Positions 35,078-43,721 of a stretch of 64,000 nucleotides of DNA are shown one piece after another. The notes under the pieces are model-generated. The model had not been told where the DNA came from. It did not search any database and saw only the letters and a list, made by a program, of their open reading frames with translations. The stretch covers positions 62,001-126,000 of the forward strand of contig JAXMEB010000004.1 in the NCBI GenBank assembly GCA_046348545.1, written 5' to 3'. The DNA is from JAXMEB01 sp046348545. GTDB lineage: Bacteria > Pseudomonadota > Gammaproteobacteria > Berkiellales > Berkiellaceae. Within the stretch, counting starts at the first letter, position 1. The number at the start of each line of letters is the position of its first letter. The translations under genes and the position numbers were made by a program.

Positions 35078-36793
35078 TCAATCCTTGGTAACACGATTAA
35101 TCTCATCTAAACTAGTAAGACCTAATTTGACTTTATTCAGTCCAGCGTGGCGAAGATTAATAATACCTTCAGCTTTCATTTGATTGGCGATATCAATGGC
35201 ATTGCCACCTTCCATGATAATCTCCCCCATTTTAACAGAAATAGGCAGTACCTCATAGAGTCCAATCCGTCCTTTAAATCCTTCGTTGCATTGCTCACAG
35301 CCTTTGTGAGTGAAAAGCTCTAATTCACCGAGTTCCGATTCTTGAAAGCCAGCCTGTAATAGTGCTTCTTTAGGAATCTCAGTTGGTATTTTACAATGTT
35401 TACATAGTTTTCGCGCCAAACGTTGCGCAATCACTAAAATAATAGAGGTCGCCAGGTTATAAGATGGGATCCCCATGTTAGACATTCGCATGATGGTTTC
35501 AGGCGCTGAATTAGTATGCAGCGTAGACAGCACCAAGTGACCGGTTTGAGCCGCCTTAACCGCAATTTCAGCGGTCTCAAGATCTCGAACTTCGCCCACC
35601 ATGATGACATCCGGATCTTGTCTTAAAAAAGCTCTGAGAGCAACTGAGAATGTCAAGCCTGCTTTAGGATTCACATTGACCTGATTAATCCCAGGCAAGT
35701 TAATTTCCACCGGATCTTCAGCGGTGGAGATATTCAAGCTTTCTTCATTAATGATATTAAGTGCAGTATAAAGTGAAACTGTTTTACCACTACCCGTTGG
35801 ACCTGTCACCAGTACCATGCCTTGTGGCTTATGGATTGCCCTTAAAAATTGCTCTTTCTGAAGTTCTTCATATCCCAAAGCATCAATCCCTAGTTGAGCA
35901 GAAGAAGGATCTAAAATCCGCATGACGACTTTTTCGCCAAAAAGGGTTGGGCAGGTGGAGACTCGAAAATCGATCGAACGATTTTTCGAAATCTTCATTT
36001 TAAAGCGCCCATCCTGAGGAACTCTTCGTTCTGATATGTCCAATCGAGACATCACTTTTAATCTGGCGGCTAATCGAGGCGCTAGATTGACAGGCGGATT
36101 GGAAATTTCAGTTAAGATGCCATCTTGTCTAAATCTGACTCGATATTGTTTTTCATAAGGCTCAAAGTGTATATCAGAGGCACCTTTATTGACGGCATCT
36201 AATAAGACTTTATTCACAAAGCGTACAATCGGTGCATCATCGACATCGGTAGTCGAATTGTCTTGCGGAATGATGTCATCATCAAAACTACTGATATCTA
36301 AGTCATCTAGCTCGGTATCATCTAAATTGGTGAGCGTTGTCGATTCTTGGTCTGCTAAAACTTTTTCAATAACATCCAAAATTTTATGCTGCTCGACCAA
36401 AATGCTTTCAGTCAAAATGCCGGTATGGAATTTGATCTCATCTAAAGCTTGTAAATTTGTAGGATCAGCCATGGCTACAAATAATCGATTTCCTCTTTTA
36501 AAGAGGGGTAGAATCGTGTGTAGTCGAATCAATTTTTCAGAAACTAAATTTTTGGGGATGAGTTCCATATCAAGGCTAGCCAGATCGAATAATGGAACGC
36601 CAAATTCATCAGATGCAATTTTTGCAATCGCTTCACTTTTTACGAGATCATTTTCAACTAAATAGGCTACAAAAGGCATTTTTCTTTTTTGCGATGCAGT
36701 AATTGAGTTTACCGCCGTTTCTTCAGTGAAGACGCCAAGTTGCACGAGTTTTCGTGCCAAGCCGCTTAGGATATTTTTTTGATCAGTGCTCAT
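35078..36793 (-). CDS. pilB: type IV pilus assembly ATPase PilB
   Basis: 571 residues from the ATG at 36793 (MSTDQKNILSG), which matches PilB length. The reading frame continues upstream to 36970 but only through a decayed repeat element, so the longer start is rejected. Domains: N-terminal MshEN-like region (about 20-150), Walker A GPTGSGKTVS (331-340), Asp box, Walker B DPDVIMVGEVRDLETA, His box HLVLSTLHTN, and a C-terminal zinc motif (CKHC and CEQC). It drives pilus extension. Confidence 0.95.
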   Translation of the reverse strand: MSTDQKNILSGLARKLVQLGVFTEETAVNSITASQKRKMPFVAYLVENDLVKSEAIAKIASDEFGVPLFDLASLDMELIPKNLVSEKLIRLHTILPLFKRGNRLFVAMADPTNLQALDEIKFHTGILTESILVEQHKILDVIEKVLADQESTTLTNLDDTELDDLDISSFDDDIIPQDNSTTDVDDAPIVRFVNKVLLDAVNKGASDIHFEPYEKQYRVRFRQDGILTEISNPPVNLAPRLAARLKVMSRLDISERRVPQDGRFKMKISKNRSIDFRVSTCPTLFGEKVVMRILDPSSAQLGIDALGYEELQKEQFLRAIHKPQGMVLVTGPTGSGKTVSLYTALNIINEESLNISTAEDPVEINLPGINQVNVNPKAGLTFSVALRAFLRQDPDVIMVGEVRDLETAEIAVKAAQTGHLVLSTLHTNSAPETIMRMSNMGIPSYNLATSIILVIAQRLARKLCKHCKIPTEIPKEALLQAGFQESELGELELFTHKGCEQCNEGFKGRIGLYEVLPISVKMGEIIMEGGNAIDIANQMKAEGIINLRHAGLNKVKLGLTSLDEINRVTKD

Positions 36794-36816
36794 ACTTATC
36801 TCGTGAATTGCTCCAT

Positions 36817-36909
36817 ATGTACACTCGTCTGTCTCGAACGCTCGGCGCCCATGCCTGCTGAAGCTCGAAGAGCGGAGGCAGGTACCCGAAAACTCAACTG
36901 TTGTGGGTA
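36817..36909. repeat. decayed family A element upstream of pilB
   Basis: The right part of a family A element is present, ending ACTGTTGTGGGTA followed by TA, with the internal string GTCTCGAACGCTCGGCGCC shared with the full copies. The left inverted end is missing. A different core, including GCTCGAAGAGC, has replaced part of the middle. It lies just before the pilB start and may affect its expression. Confidence 0.65.
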
Positions 36910-36944
36910 TAGCATGCTTTATGATCGGGTACCCTTCGTTAATA

Positions 36945-37853
36945 TTAGCTAACTTTCTTATTACTAACAAAGTAAGTTAAAAAAGGCCCTCCTAAAGTAA
37001 GAGAGACTGTCAATTGACTCAGTCGAAATAGTATCACAGCCATAAACCCTTGAGTGAAATCACCATACAATAAGTGTGTCAGTGACCCGATAATCGTTTC
37101 TGCAATACCCAGATTACCTGGTGTAATGGGGACTAACATACTGATTGATAACAAGCTGATTAAAAAAACACATTGTGAAAAAGGTAATGGGACTCGAATT
37201 TCATTAAAAATGAGATAAAAGGATAAACTACCGATGAGTAGCGCAAAAATGACATAAAAAGTGCTCCAGATAAGGTATCTTGGATGCTGTACAATTTTAT
37301 GACATTCCGGGATACCTGGAAGCCTGATAATCTGACCTTTAGACCACCATTTAATCAGAATCAGTATCATAATAGCTAAACTAAAAACGCCTAATGCGGG
37401 GAGTAATTTATCCTCTAATTCAGTTGGTAAATTGCTAAATAGACAAGCTAAAAATCCTAACACAATTGCACTGAGGGTCATCAAGATAAGATAAATGAAA
37501 CTCACTGCTCCAAAAGCGGGGCCATTAAGTTGATAGTGAGCCTTGAGATAGAAGAATCTAAAAGCCAATCCTGGTCGATAGGGTAGTGCTTGGTTTAAGA
37601 GACTCGCCGCAAAGCTTAATCCCAACCAATCCCTGAAACGAATATTAATATTCAGAGCCAAGCAAAGTGTTTTAAATGGAAGGCCTCCACAGCCAATGAT
37701 AATCACTTGTAGAAAGTTAAGTATCAAAAAGTGAGACCAAGATAATACGGAAAAGCTTGTTCTGAACTGTGTTTCAAAATGATGAAAGACCCAAATAAAA
37801 AAGAGGATTAGCGTGCAATAGATTAATGCTTGGATGAATTTGCCGTGTGACAT
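36945..37853 (-). CDS. flippase-like (lysylphosphatidylglycerol synthase TM-domain / UPF0104) membrane protein
   Basis: 302 residues with about eight membrane helices. The signature VPITPGNLGIAETIIGS near residue 240 is that of the LPG-synthase membrane domain / AglD family. There is no catalytic acyl-transfer domain. Proteins of this type often accompany lipid-linked sugar metabolism. It overlaps the DUF354 gene by 31 bp, which puts it in one operon with the glycosyltransferases. Confidence 0.8.
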   Translation of the reverse strand: MSHGKFIQALIYCTLILFFIWVFHHFETQFRTSFSVLSWSHFLILNFLQVIIIGCGGLPFKTLCLALNINIRFRDWLGLSFAASLLNQALPYRPGLAFRFFYLKAHYQLNGPAFGAVSFIYLILMTLSAIVLGFLACLFSNLPTELEDKLLPALGVFSLAIMILILIKWWSKGQIIRLPGIPECHKIVQHPRYLIWSTFYVIFALLIGSLSFYLIFNEIRVPLPFSQCVFLISLLSISMLVPITPGNLGIAETIIGSLTHLLYGDFTQGFMAVILFRLSQLTVSLTLGGPFLTYFVSNKKVS

Positions 37854-38866
37854 GGTTTATCATTTTGCCTTAATGATATATTCTTAACTAAACAAGAGAC
37901 GATAAATTCCGTGACATCGATGGTATCATTGAGTAAAAAATCTCTACGTGCAGCAATCGTTTGTGCTGACTCATTCAAAGTCTTTTTCAAGGCGGTAATC
38001 ATATGTGAATAATTGGGTTTTACGATACTGATCAGTTGATAACGCTGCGAGAGCTCTTGCATATTGCCACAGCGATGGGTGGAGACAAAGATGCCTGGTA
38101 CACCTAATAGCGCTGCTTCTGAAGCCATGGTCGGGCTATCCCCAACATACGCAGTACAACGCTCAAGAGTATGATGGATCTGATCTGGAGGCTCATTATA
38201 AGCGTACTGACTTAAGTCGGTTGGGATTTCACTTTCTGCAGATAATATGAACTGATAGGTTGGAAGATCCTGAATGAGCCTTGAAATCATTGAAAATGAT
38301 AATCCGTGGTGCCCTAAATCATGATTAGCTTGATGCGCAACGTGTCTGATAAAAATAATTGGTTTGCCTATCGTCTGCGCTGAGGCTTGTGACTTAAAGT
38401 AGTGAGGATGAAGATAAGCTAATTCATGATAACCCGCATAGCGAAGCGTGTGTTTGGGAAGCCAGCCTTGATAACATCTCGGTACAATCACCTGATCAGC
38501 AAACGGATAGGTAATGATATTTTGCAATATGGCATTGTCGCCATCGTAAAATACGATGGAAGGGATCCGAGAAAGGGTTCCAACCTGTGCGATAAAAGTC
38601 CCACCGACACCTACTAACAGATCAGGTTGATGTGCTCTGACAAAACGATAGAGTGCGATATCTCGATCGATTAATTCTCTGATTTTCCCAAAACCAGTCG
38701 ATGAGAGCGGTGTGTGCGGTATCTTCAGTTGTTCTAAGAGCGGTATGGTGCAATCTTTGTCACGGCTGGTTACGATGACTTCACATTGACGTTCTTCCAA
38801 AAGCCGCAATGCGTTTTTAAAAAAATGAACATGTGCAGGGTGACAGATGTCAATCAGTATTTTCAT
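37823..38866 (-). CDS. DUF354 glycosyltransferase-like protein
   Basis: 347 residues beginning MKILIDICHPAHVHFFKN, the DUF354 family start, with a GT-B-like layout: LVGVGGTFIAQVG in the first half and YVGDSPTMASEAALLGVPGIFVS in the second, like the donor site of MurG/WecB-type enzymes. Members occur in polysaccharide and glycosylation loci. It overlaps the GT2 gene by 17 bp. Confidence 0.8.
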   Translation of the reverse strand: MKILIDICHPAHVHFFKNALRLLEERQCEVIVTSRDKDCTIPLLEQLKIPHTPLSSTGFGKIRELIDRDIALYRFVRAHQPDLLVGVGGTFIAQVGTLSRIPSIVFYDGDNAILQNIITYPFADQVIVPRCYQGWLPKHTLRYAGYHELAYLHPHYFKSQASAQTIGKPIIFIRHVAHQANHDLGHHGLSFSMISRLIQDLPTYQFILSAESEIPTDLSQYAYNEPPDQIHHTLERCTAYVGDSPTMASEAALLGVPGIFVSTHRCGNMQELSQRYQLISIVKPNYSHMITALKKTLNESAQTIAARRDFLLNDTIDVTEFIVSCLVKNISLRQNDKPCHTANSSKH

Positions 38867-39713
38867 GCTGCTTTTGCTGATACATTAAAGTCGTAATTTG
38901 TTCTGAAACCAGGCCTATTAGAAAGATAATAATCGATGCTGAAATCAGAATGGTGCTAAAATAAGTTAAATGGCCGGCAAAGCCGTAATAGCAGAGGCCT
39001 ATGATAAAATGTAGTCCAGCAAGGGGCAAAAATACCTTGAGAGGCGAATAGAGAGTCGCAACTTTGTAGATGATAATCAAAAATCGAAAGCCATCTGATA
39101 TTGGCCGAATGTGACTTCTGCCAATACGTTTATTGACGGTCACATTGACATACGATACGGCATACCCTGAACGAAAGAATGCCATGGTGATGGTTGAAGG
39201 ATACGAGAAGCCGTTGGGCAACAGATGTAAAAATTCCTTGAATTTTTTCGCGTTGACGACTCTAAATCCTGAAGTGAGATCGCGAATCGGACGACCAACA
39301 ATCCAGCTTGCCAACATGTTGTAAGAGGTATTCCCAAGCCATCTCGGCGCATTGGCTTGCCCATCACGCGTTCTGGCACCGACCACCATGCTATATCCTT
39401 TAGCATATTCATCTAATAAAGTTGCGATATCTTCTACACGGTGTTGGCTATCGGCATCTATAAGAAGCAGGGTGTCGCCTGAGGCGTGGCGCACCCCTGT
39501 TTTAATTGCAGCACCGTTACCAATACTATGAGGATGTGATATCACCCTGACGCCGGCTGTCTCAGCAGTCGTTAGGGTATGGTCAGAAGAGCCATCATTC
39601 ACAACAATAATTTCTGCATGAGGATACGCTGCTTTGAGTAAAGGCAATAATGTTTGTAAGCTATCAGCCTCATTATGAGCAGGTAAAATGATGCTGAGAG
39701 TTGGCAAGGGCAT
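38850..39713 (-). CDS. family 2 glycosyltransferase, polyprenyl-phosphate type
   Basis: 287 residues. The GT-A domain begins LSIILPAHNEADSLQTLLP, with VNDGSSDHT, the metal-binding LLIDADSQH and RDLTSGFRVVNAKKF. Two C-terminal membrane helices (about 222-268) anchor it. This matches dolichol/undecaprenyl-phosphate sugar transferases (DPM1/ArnC type). It could supply the lipid-linked sugar used by the GT-C protein at 39769. Confidence 0.88.
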   Translation of the reverse strand: MPLPTLSIILPAHNEADSLQTLLPLLKAAYPHAEIIVVNDGSSDHTLTTAETAGVRVISHPHSIGNGAAIKTGVRHASGDTLLLIDADSQHRVEDIATLLDEYAKGYSMVVGARTRDGQANAPRWLGNTSYNMLASWIVGRPIRDLTSGFRVVNAKKFKEFLHLLPNGFSYPSTITMAFFRSGYAVSYVNVTVNKRIGRSHIRPISDGFRFLIIIYKVATLYSPLKVFLPLAGLHFIIGLCYYGFAGHLTYFSTILISASIIIFLIGLVSEQITTLMYQQKQHENTD

Positions 39714-39768
39714 AAGTTATTGATTTTTGCTAAAGAGATAGTTTCAGTTTAGCACGGTAATGGTTATT

Positions 39769-41676
39769 TCATAGGGTATTCCCACTGGGTTGAGTGTGAT
39801 TTTGTAGTTTAAGTTTTTCAACTTCAATGTAAAAAGGCTTTAGTTTAGATCTTAAATAGGGTCTATCAACCATAATGGCCTCTAAAGCATTCAGTGTGGC
39901 TTCGCTATCGGCCCGACGCTTCAGTTTAATTTGTATCACCAGTTTTTCAAAAAGTGGATCCAGTCGTTTAGGATGAGCCAGATAAGCTTTTTCGAAGTAA
40001 GTAAGTGATTGACCATAATCTTGAAGTAGATACAGTGCACGTGCGCGAAGCTGCAGAGCTAAGGCGTACCAATTGTTATTAGATTGCAACTTAGGATTCG
40101 ATAGTGCAGCTTCCAGTAATCTATCGATTTCTATAGCAGAAATTGAATCACATTGTTTTTTAAGTGCATTTTGAGTTAGCAAATCGAGTGCATTCAAGGC
40201 ATGACTACTGAACGGCTGATTTTTGACAGCCCAAAGGGCACTCTCATAAATGGTGTCAGGGCGTGTGGGCTGGTTGCAAAATACAAGCAGTTTTTGGATC
40301 GTTGCGCCGCTTTGATGAGGGGCTAATTTTTCCGCTTGTTCTAGTTCGAGAAGTCCGTCGTCATAATACTGATGTGAAAGGAGTAGATTGGCCCAATCTA
40401 AATGCGCTCTTGCTGAGCGAGGATGATTCAAGAGTGCGTTAGCATAATAGAGTGTTTCACTAGACCATATTTCTGAACGACTACTGGTTAATACCGCATA
40501 ATTTACCGTTAACAACGCAAAAGCAATTATAGTTAACTTTCTATAGAAGAGTTTCAAATACTCTAATTTTGAAAAGACAAAATATACGGGGATCATGATT
40601 AATCCAATCATCGCAAGATAATTGCGATGCTCAAATACCAATTCGAGTGGCAAAATAGTAGATTCTATAGCATGTGATATTAGAAACCATGCCAGACCAA
40701 AACATATGACCGGTGATCGTTTTCGAAAATAAATAATAAAATAAATCATAAAAAGAAAGATCAATAAGTTTAACCACGTCCCGGGCGCCTGCAGAGAGAG
40801 CACGGCAAAATCATCATGGTTCAGACCCATCTCAGACAATTGCGGAAAGACGATCAACTTTACGTAAAATAATAAAACGGAAAGCTCTGTTAAAAATCGA
40901 GAGAGCGGCGTGAAATTATTTAAAGCATAAGCATTATCAAATTCACTCAATCTGAGCACAACATCGCCCATTCCAAAAGCTAAAAGCAGTGCGCCAGCCG
41001 CCCAAATCCACTTTAGCCCACGAGATGCTTTGCTTTGAATGCAAAATAATTCTAAAGTCAAAACGTATAAGGGCAAAAGTGCACCATTTTCTTTAGATAA
41101 AACACTTAATGGGAAAAAAATCAAAAAGCAAGCAGCTATCCAAGGTAACCTGACCGAGGCTGTATCATCACGTCCTTTTAAATAGCATAATAGCCCTAGC
41201 AGCATGAATAATGATGACAGTATCGTCATTCGTTGAACTGTATAAAGTACCGTGCTGACATGAAGCGGATGGAAAAGCCACAAGACCACTATAAACCATA
41301 TGATTAAGCTTTCATGGTATACACGATTCTGTTGCATCGAGAACAATTTTCTTAGAAATGCAAAGAGTGTTATACCGGTTAGCAAATGGAGAAAGACATT
41401 AATCAATTTATAATAAAAAGGGCTGTTGCCGAACCAAAGACTATTTAATGCAAAACTGGCCAGCGCGATAGGTCGACTCAAAGGTCCCGATTCGATTCCA
41501 AGTGAAATACTTAAAAACTCTGACCAACTGAAGGTTGAAAATTGAGATTTTAGAATGACTTGGAAATCATCTAAAAGAAAAGGGCCGGAAAGCCCAGGAT
41601 AGTAACATAAGAGTAAAAGGATGCTAAGGCAGATCCCCCCTATGCTGGTGACTGAAAACCTAGGGGGGTAAGACAT
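39769..41676 (-). CDS. TMTC-like GT-C membrane protein with C-terminal TPRs
   Basis: 635 residues from the ATG at 41676, right after the pilin stop; a GTG at 41739 inside the pilin gene would add 21 residues. About ten membrane helices come first. PFLLDDFQVI in the first loop (DD at 36-37) is the GT-C-type acidic pair. Blocks SPFYYKLINVFLHLL, LFHPLHVSTVLYTVQRMT and VLSKENGALLPLYVL match the eukaryotic TMTC O-mannosyltransferase layout. About four TPRs follow (LLELEQAEKLAP, SLTYFEKAYLAHP). Being next to three pilins, it may be a pilin O-glycosyltransferase. That role is inferred. Confidence 0.7.
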   Translation of the reverse strand: MSYPPRFSVTSIGGICLSILLLLCYYPGLSGPFLLDDFQVILKSQFSTFSWSEFLSISLGIESGPLSRPIALASFALNSLWFGNSPFYYKLINVFLHLLTGITLFAFLRKLFSMQQNRVYHESLIIWFIVVLWLFHPLHVSTVLYTVQRMTILSSLFMLLGLLCYLKGRDDTASVRLPWIAACFLIFFPLSVLSKENGALLPLYVLTLELFCIQSKASRGLKWIWAAGALLLAFGMGDVVLRLSEFDNAYALNNFTPLSRFLTELSVLLFYVKLIVFPQLSEMGLNHDDFAVLSLQAPGTWLNLLIFLFMIYFIIYFRKRSPVICFGLAWFLISHAIESTILPLELVFEHRNYLAMIGLIMIPVYFVFSKLEYLKLFYRKLTIIAFALLTVNYAVLTSSRSEIWSSETLYYANALLNHPRSARAHLDWANLLLSHQYYDDGLLELEQAEKLAPHQSGATIQKLLVFCNQPTRPDTIYESALWAVKNQPFSSHALNALDLLTQNALKKQCDSISAIEIDRLLEAALSNPKLQSNNNWYALALQLRARALYLLQDYGQSLTYFEKAYLAHPKRLDPLFEKLVIQIKLKRRADSEATLNALEAIMVDRPYLRSKLKPFYIEVEKLKLQNHTQPSGNTL

Positions 41677-41677
41677 A

Positions 41678-42100
41678 TTATCGGCAGGAAGCAGGTGCGT
41701 ATTTGGTTTGTCCCGTAGAGGTACAAGTCCAGGAAACACTGGTACCGTTATTGGTTGGTGTTAGTATAATTTGAAGTGCGTTTATAGTGCCTGTGACAGC
41801 GGTTGATGAGTTGATCGTGATAACCCCTGTGTTGGCCCCTATTGTCATCGAAGCAACCATGGGCGATGTGATCGTTGATACACCAGCTGCGTTAGCATTT
41901 GGTGGAAAAGCATTTCGGGTTAAAATATACTCAGATATTGATGTTTTGGCAGCACTGGCTACATTCACCATTTCAGCAACTTTGGCCCGAATGATATAAT
42001 CATTGTAAGCTGGAATGGCGATGGCCGCTAAAATTCCAATGATGGCCACCACTATCATCAATTCGATTAACGTGAACCCGCTCTTAGACTTAATGTCCAT
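41678..42100 (-). CDS. pilA: type IV major pilin, copy 1
   Basis: 140 residues. A short leader ends at Gly, and the mature protein starts FTLIELMIVVAIIGILAAIA with Glu5 in place. Two Cys near the C-terminus (WTCTSTGQTKYAPASC) would make the disulfide loop. Start ATG at 42100 has GGAGA upstream. A sigma-54-type promoter lies 40-55 bp upstream. Ser/Thr-rich body, as in glycosylated pilins. Confidence 0.93.
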   Translation of the reverse strand: MDIKSKSGFTLIELMIVVAIIGILAAIAIPAYNDYIIRAKVAEMVNVASAAKTSISEYILTRNAFPPNANAAGVSTITSPMVASMTIGANTGVITINSSTAVTGTINALQIILTPTNNGTSVSWTCTSTGQTKYAPASCR

Positions 42101-42138
42101 ACCAGTCTCCTAATTTTTTTCCAATTCAAATACATTCC

Positions 42139-42154
42139 TGCATAATCGGTGCCA
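42139..42154 (-). promoter_or_regulatory. sigma-54 (-24/-12) promoter of pilin copy 1
   Basis: On the minus strand TGGCACCGATTATGCA has GG at -24 and GC at -12 with exactly 10 bases between, matching the RpoN consensus. Major pilin genes are often RpoN/PilR dependent. No such site is seen before pilin copies 2 and 3. Confidence 0.65.
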
Positions 42155-42313
42155 AAGCTGACGTTGGGTTGAAAATTAAGTTACTTTTAAAATCAATAGC
42201 TTAAATCACAGAAAAGCTGCAAAATCACCCAGTAGATAAAAAAATAGTGACTCAAGATGGGTACAAGTGAAAAAAAAGGTCACCTCCCTGTGCTCTACGA
42301 GCTTCGGGAGGCG

Positions 42314-42383
42314 TGCCCTTATCGCTGTGCGGAATGACGTCATTACAAACCAAACCTGCCTTCAAAAACTCCGAACTGAGGTT
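42314..42383. repeat. family B element, right-end fragment (copy 3)
   Basis: About 70 bp match the right end of the full family B copies, through TCGCTGTGCGGAATGACGTC to CCGAACTGAGGTT. The left 200 bp are missing and are replaced by a hairpin (CCTCCC...GGGAGG, 42283-42311). The element ends 3 bp before the pilin copy 2 stop codon. Confidence 0.75.
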
Positions 42384-42386
42384 ACG

Positions 42387-42806
42387 TTAAGCTCGGCAGG
42401 AAGAAGGGGCGTATTCAATTTCACCTTCTGAGGTGCATGACCAAGTAATGTTGCCGCCATTATTAATCGGGCTTAGCGTGATCACCAAAGCATCTTTAGT
42501 TCCGGTTACTTGCTTAGAAGAACTGATCTTAATTTCTCCGTTGGGGCCAATAGTCATAGAACTGACCATTGGAGAGGTCACCTCAGTGACACCGGCAGCT
42601 TGTGCCCCATTCGGATAATCATTTTTTGTTAGAATATATTCTGTGATAGAGGTCTTCGCGGCACTAGCCATATTGAGCATTTCACTCACTTTTGCTCGAA
42701 TCGTATAGTCCTTATAAGCCGGTATCGCGATAGCGCTTAAAATACCAATGATGGCCACAACAACCATAAGTTCAATGAGCGTGAATCCTGTATCCTTTCG
42801 AAACAT
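42387..42806 (-). CDS. pilA: type IV major pilin, copy 2
   Basis: 139 residues from the ATG at 42806, which has GGAGG 8 bases upstream and gives a normal 7-residue leader (MFRKDTG) before FTLIELMVVVAIIGIL; the longer reading to 42857 is rejected. Two C-terminal Cys (WSCTSEGEIEYAPSSC). About 60-70% like its neighbours by eye. Confidence 0.92.
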   Translation of the reverse strand: MFRKDTGFTLIELMVVVAIIGILSAIAIPAYKDYTIRAKVSEMLNMASAAKTSITEYILTKNDYPNGAQAAGVTEVTSPMVSSMTIGPNGEIKISSSKQVTGTKDALVITLSPINNGGNITWSCTSEGEIEYAPSSCRA

Positions 42807-43030
42807 TTTAATAGCCTCCATGCCATAAGGGCATTGTCGAATTTGTTGTAAGACCAAATAACTTAATCGCTTTTCATCGCGCCGAACCTAATGATTCATC
42901 AAAGTCATTTTAAAAGCTAGCCGGAGTTTTAAGTGAGGGATCGAGTGGCCAAGAGATGGGGAGTGAATATTGCGGTCTGTTCGGATTGTCAGTATACTTT
43001 AAACCCTTTCTGATGCCTGAAAAGCGCATG

Positions 43031-43104
43031 CCCCCTTAGTTAAGTGGTATAACGAGTCACTCGTAATGACTAATCCTTGGTTCGATTCCGAGAGGGGGCA
43101 CCAC
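43031..43104 (+). tRNA. tRNA-Thr (anticodon CGT)
   Basis: 74 nt including the encoded CCA. Acceptor GCCCCCT/AGGGGGC, D arm GTTAAGTGGTATAAC, anticodon stem AGTCA/TGACT with loop CTCGTAA (anticodon CGT, reads ACG), and T arm CTTGG-TTCGATT-CCGAG. It is on the strand opposite the pilins and ends 3 bp from the pilin copy 3 stop. Confidence 0.95.
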
Positions 43105-43107
43105 TCA

Positions 43108-43524
43108 TTATCTGCAAGATGCAGGCGCGTATTTCGTTAATCCTGTGCTTGTACAAGTCCAGGTCACTTTGTCAGTTGCTAGTGTTGGTGTTAATACAAT
43201 AGCAATCGCATTCGCAGTCCCAGTGACTGCAGCTGATGAATTAATCGTGATGACCCCGCCAGCGCCCACCGTCATTGAAGCCACCATCGGGGAGGTAATC
43301 GTTGTTACACCGGCAAGGGTTGCGTTTGCAGGTAGTACATTCTTAGAAAGAGCGTATTCCGAGATTGAGGTTTTTGCTGCGCCTGCAACATTGACCATCT
43401 CACTGACCCGGGCTCGAATTAAGTAATCAGAATAAGCTGGAATCGCAATAGCAGCCAGGACTCCGATAATCGCAACAACCACCATCAATTCAATCAAGGT
43501 AAATCCATTAGCAGTTTTAATCAC
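43108..43524 (-). CDS. pilA: type IV major pilin, copy 3
   Basis: 138 residues from GTG at 43524, with GAGGAG upstream. Leader MIKTANG then FTLIELMVVVAIIGVLAAIAIPAY; C-terminal disulfide pair WTCTSTGLTKYAPASC. A G12 tract on this strand (43586-43597) lies 62 bp upstream, between a TATAAT box (43632-43627) and the gene. Confidence 0.93.
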   Translation of the reverse strand: MIKTANGFTLIELMVVVAIIGVLAAIAIPAYSDYLIRARVSEMVNVAGAAKTSISEYALSKNVLPANATLAGVTTITSPMVASMTVGAGGVITINSSAAVTGTANAIAIVLTPTLATDKVTWTCTSTGLTKYAPASCR

Positions 43525-43585
43525 GAGAAATCTCCTCGAAAATAGTTTATTGACAGAGATTATCGTTCTACTGAAAGACCCTTAG

Positions 43586-43597
43586 CCCCCCCCCCCC
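43586..43597. repeat. homopolymeric C12 tract
   Basis: Twelve C in a row between the divergent pilin copy 3 and RND adaptor genes. Such tracts change length by slippage, so this one could alter pilin (or pump) expression. Confidence 0.8.
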
Positions 43598-43721
43598 GGA
43601 ACAATATCTCAGTGGTTTACAAATTAATTATAGTGCAAAGAGATAATAAATAAAAATCTAGTTGAATAAGCAACTCGGTCTCATGGCATGATACAGGATA
43701 CTTTTTCATGCAGGATGCCTT

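Noticed and set aside
36794..36970. Upstream extension of pilB
   Set aside because: It runs through a decayed family A element and overlaps the flippase-like gene; MSTDQKN at 36793 matches normal PilB length.
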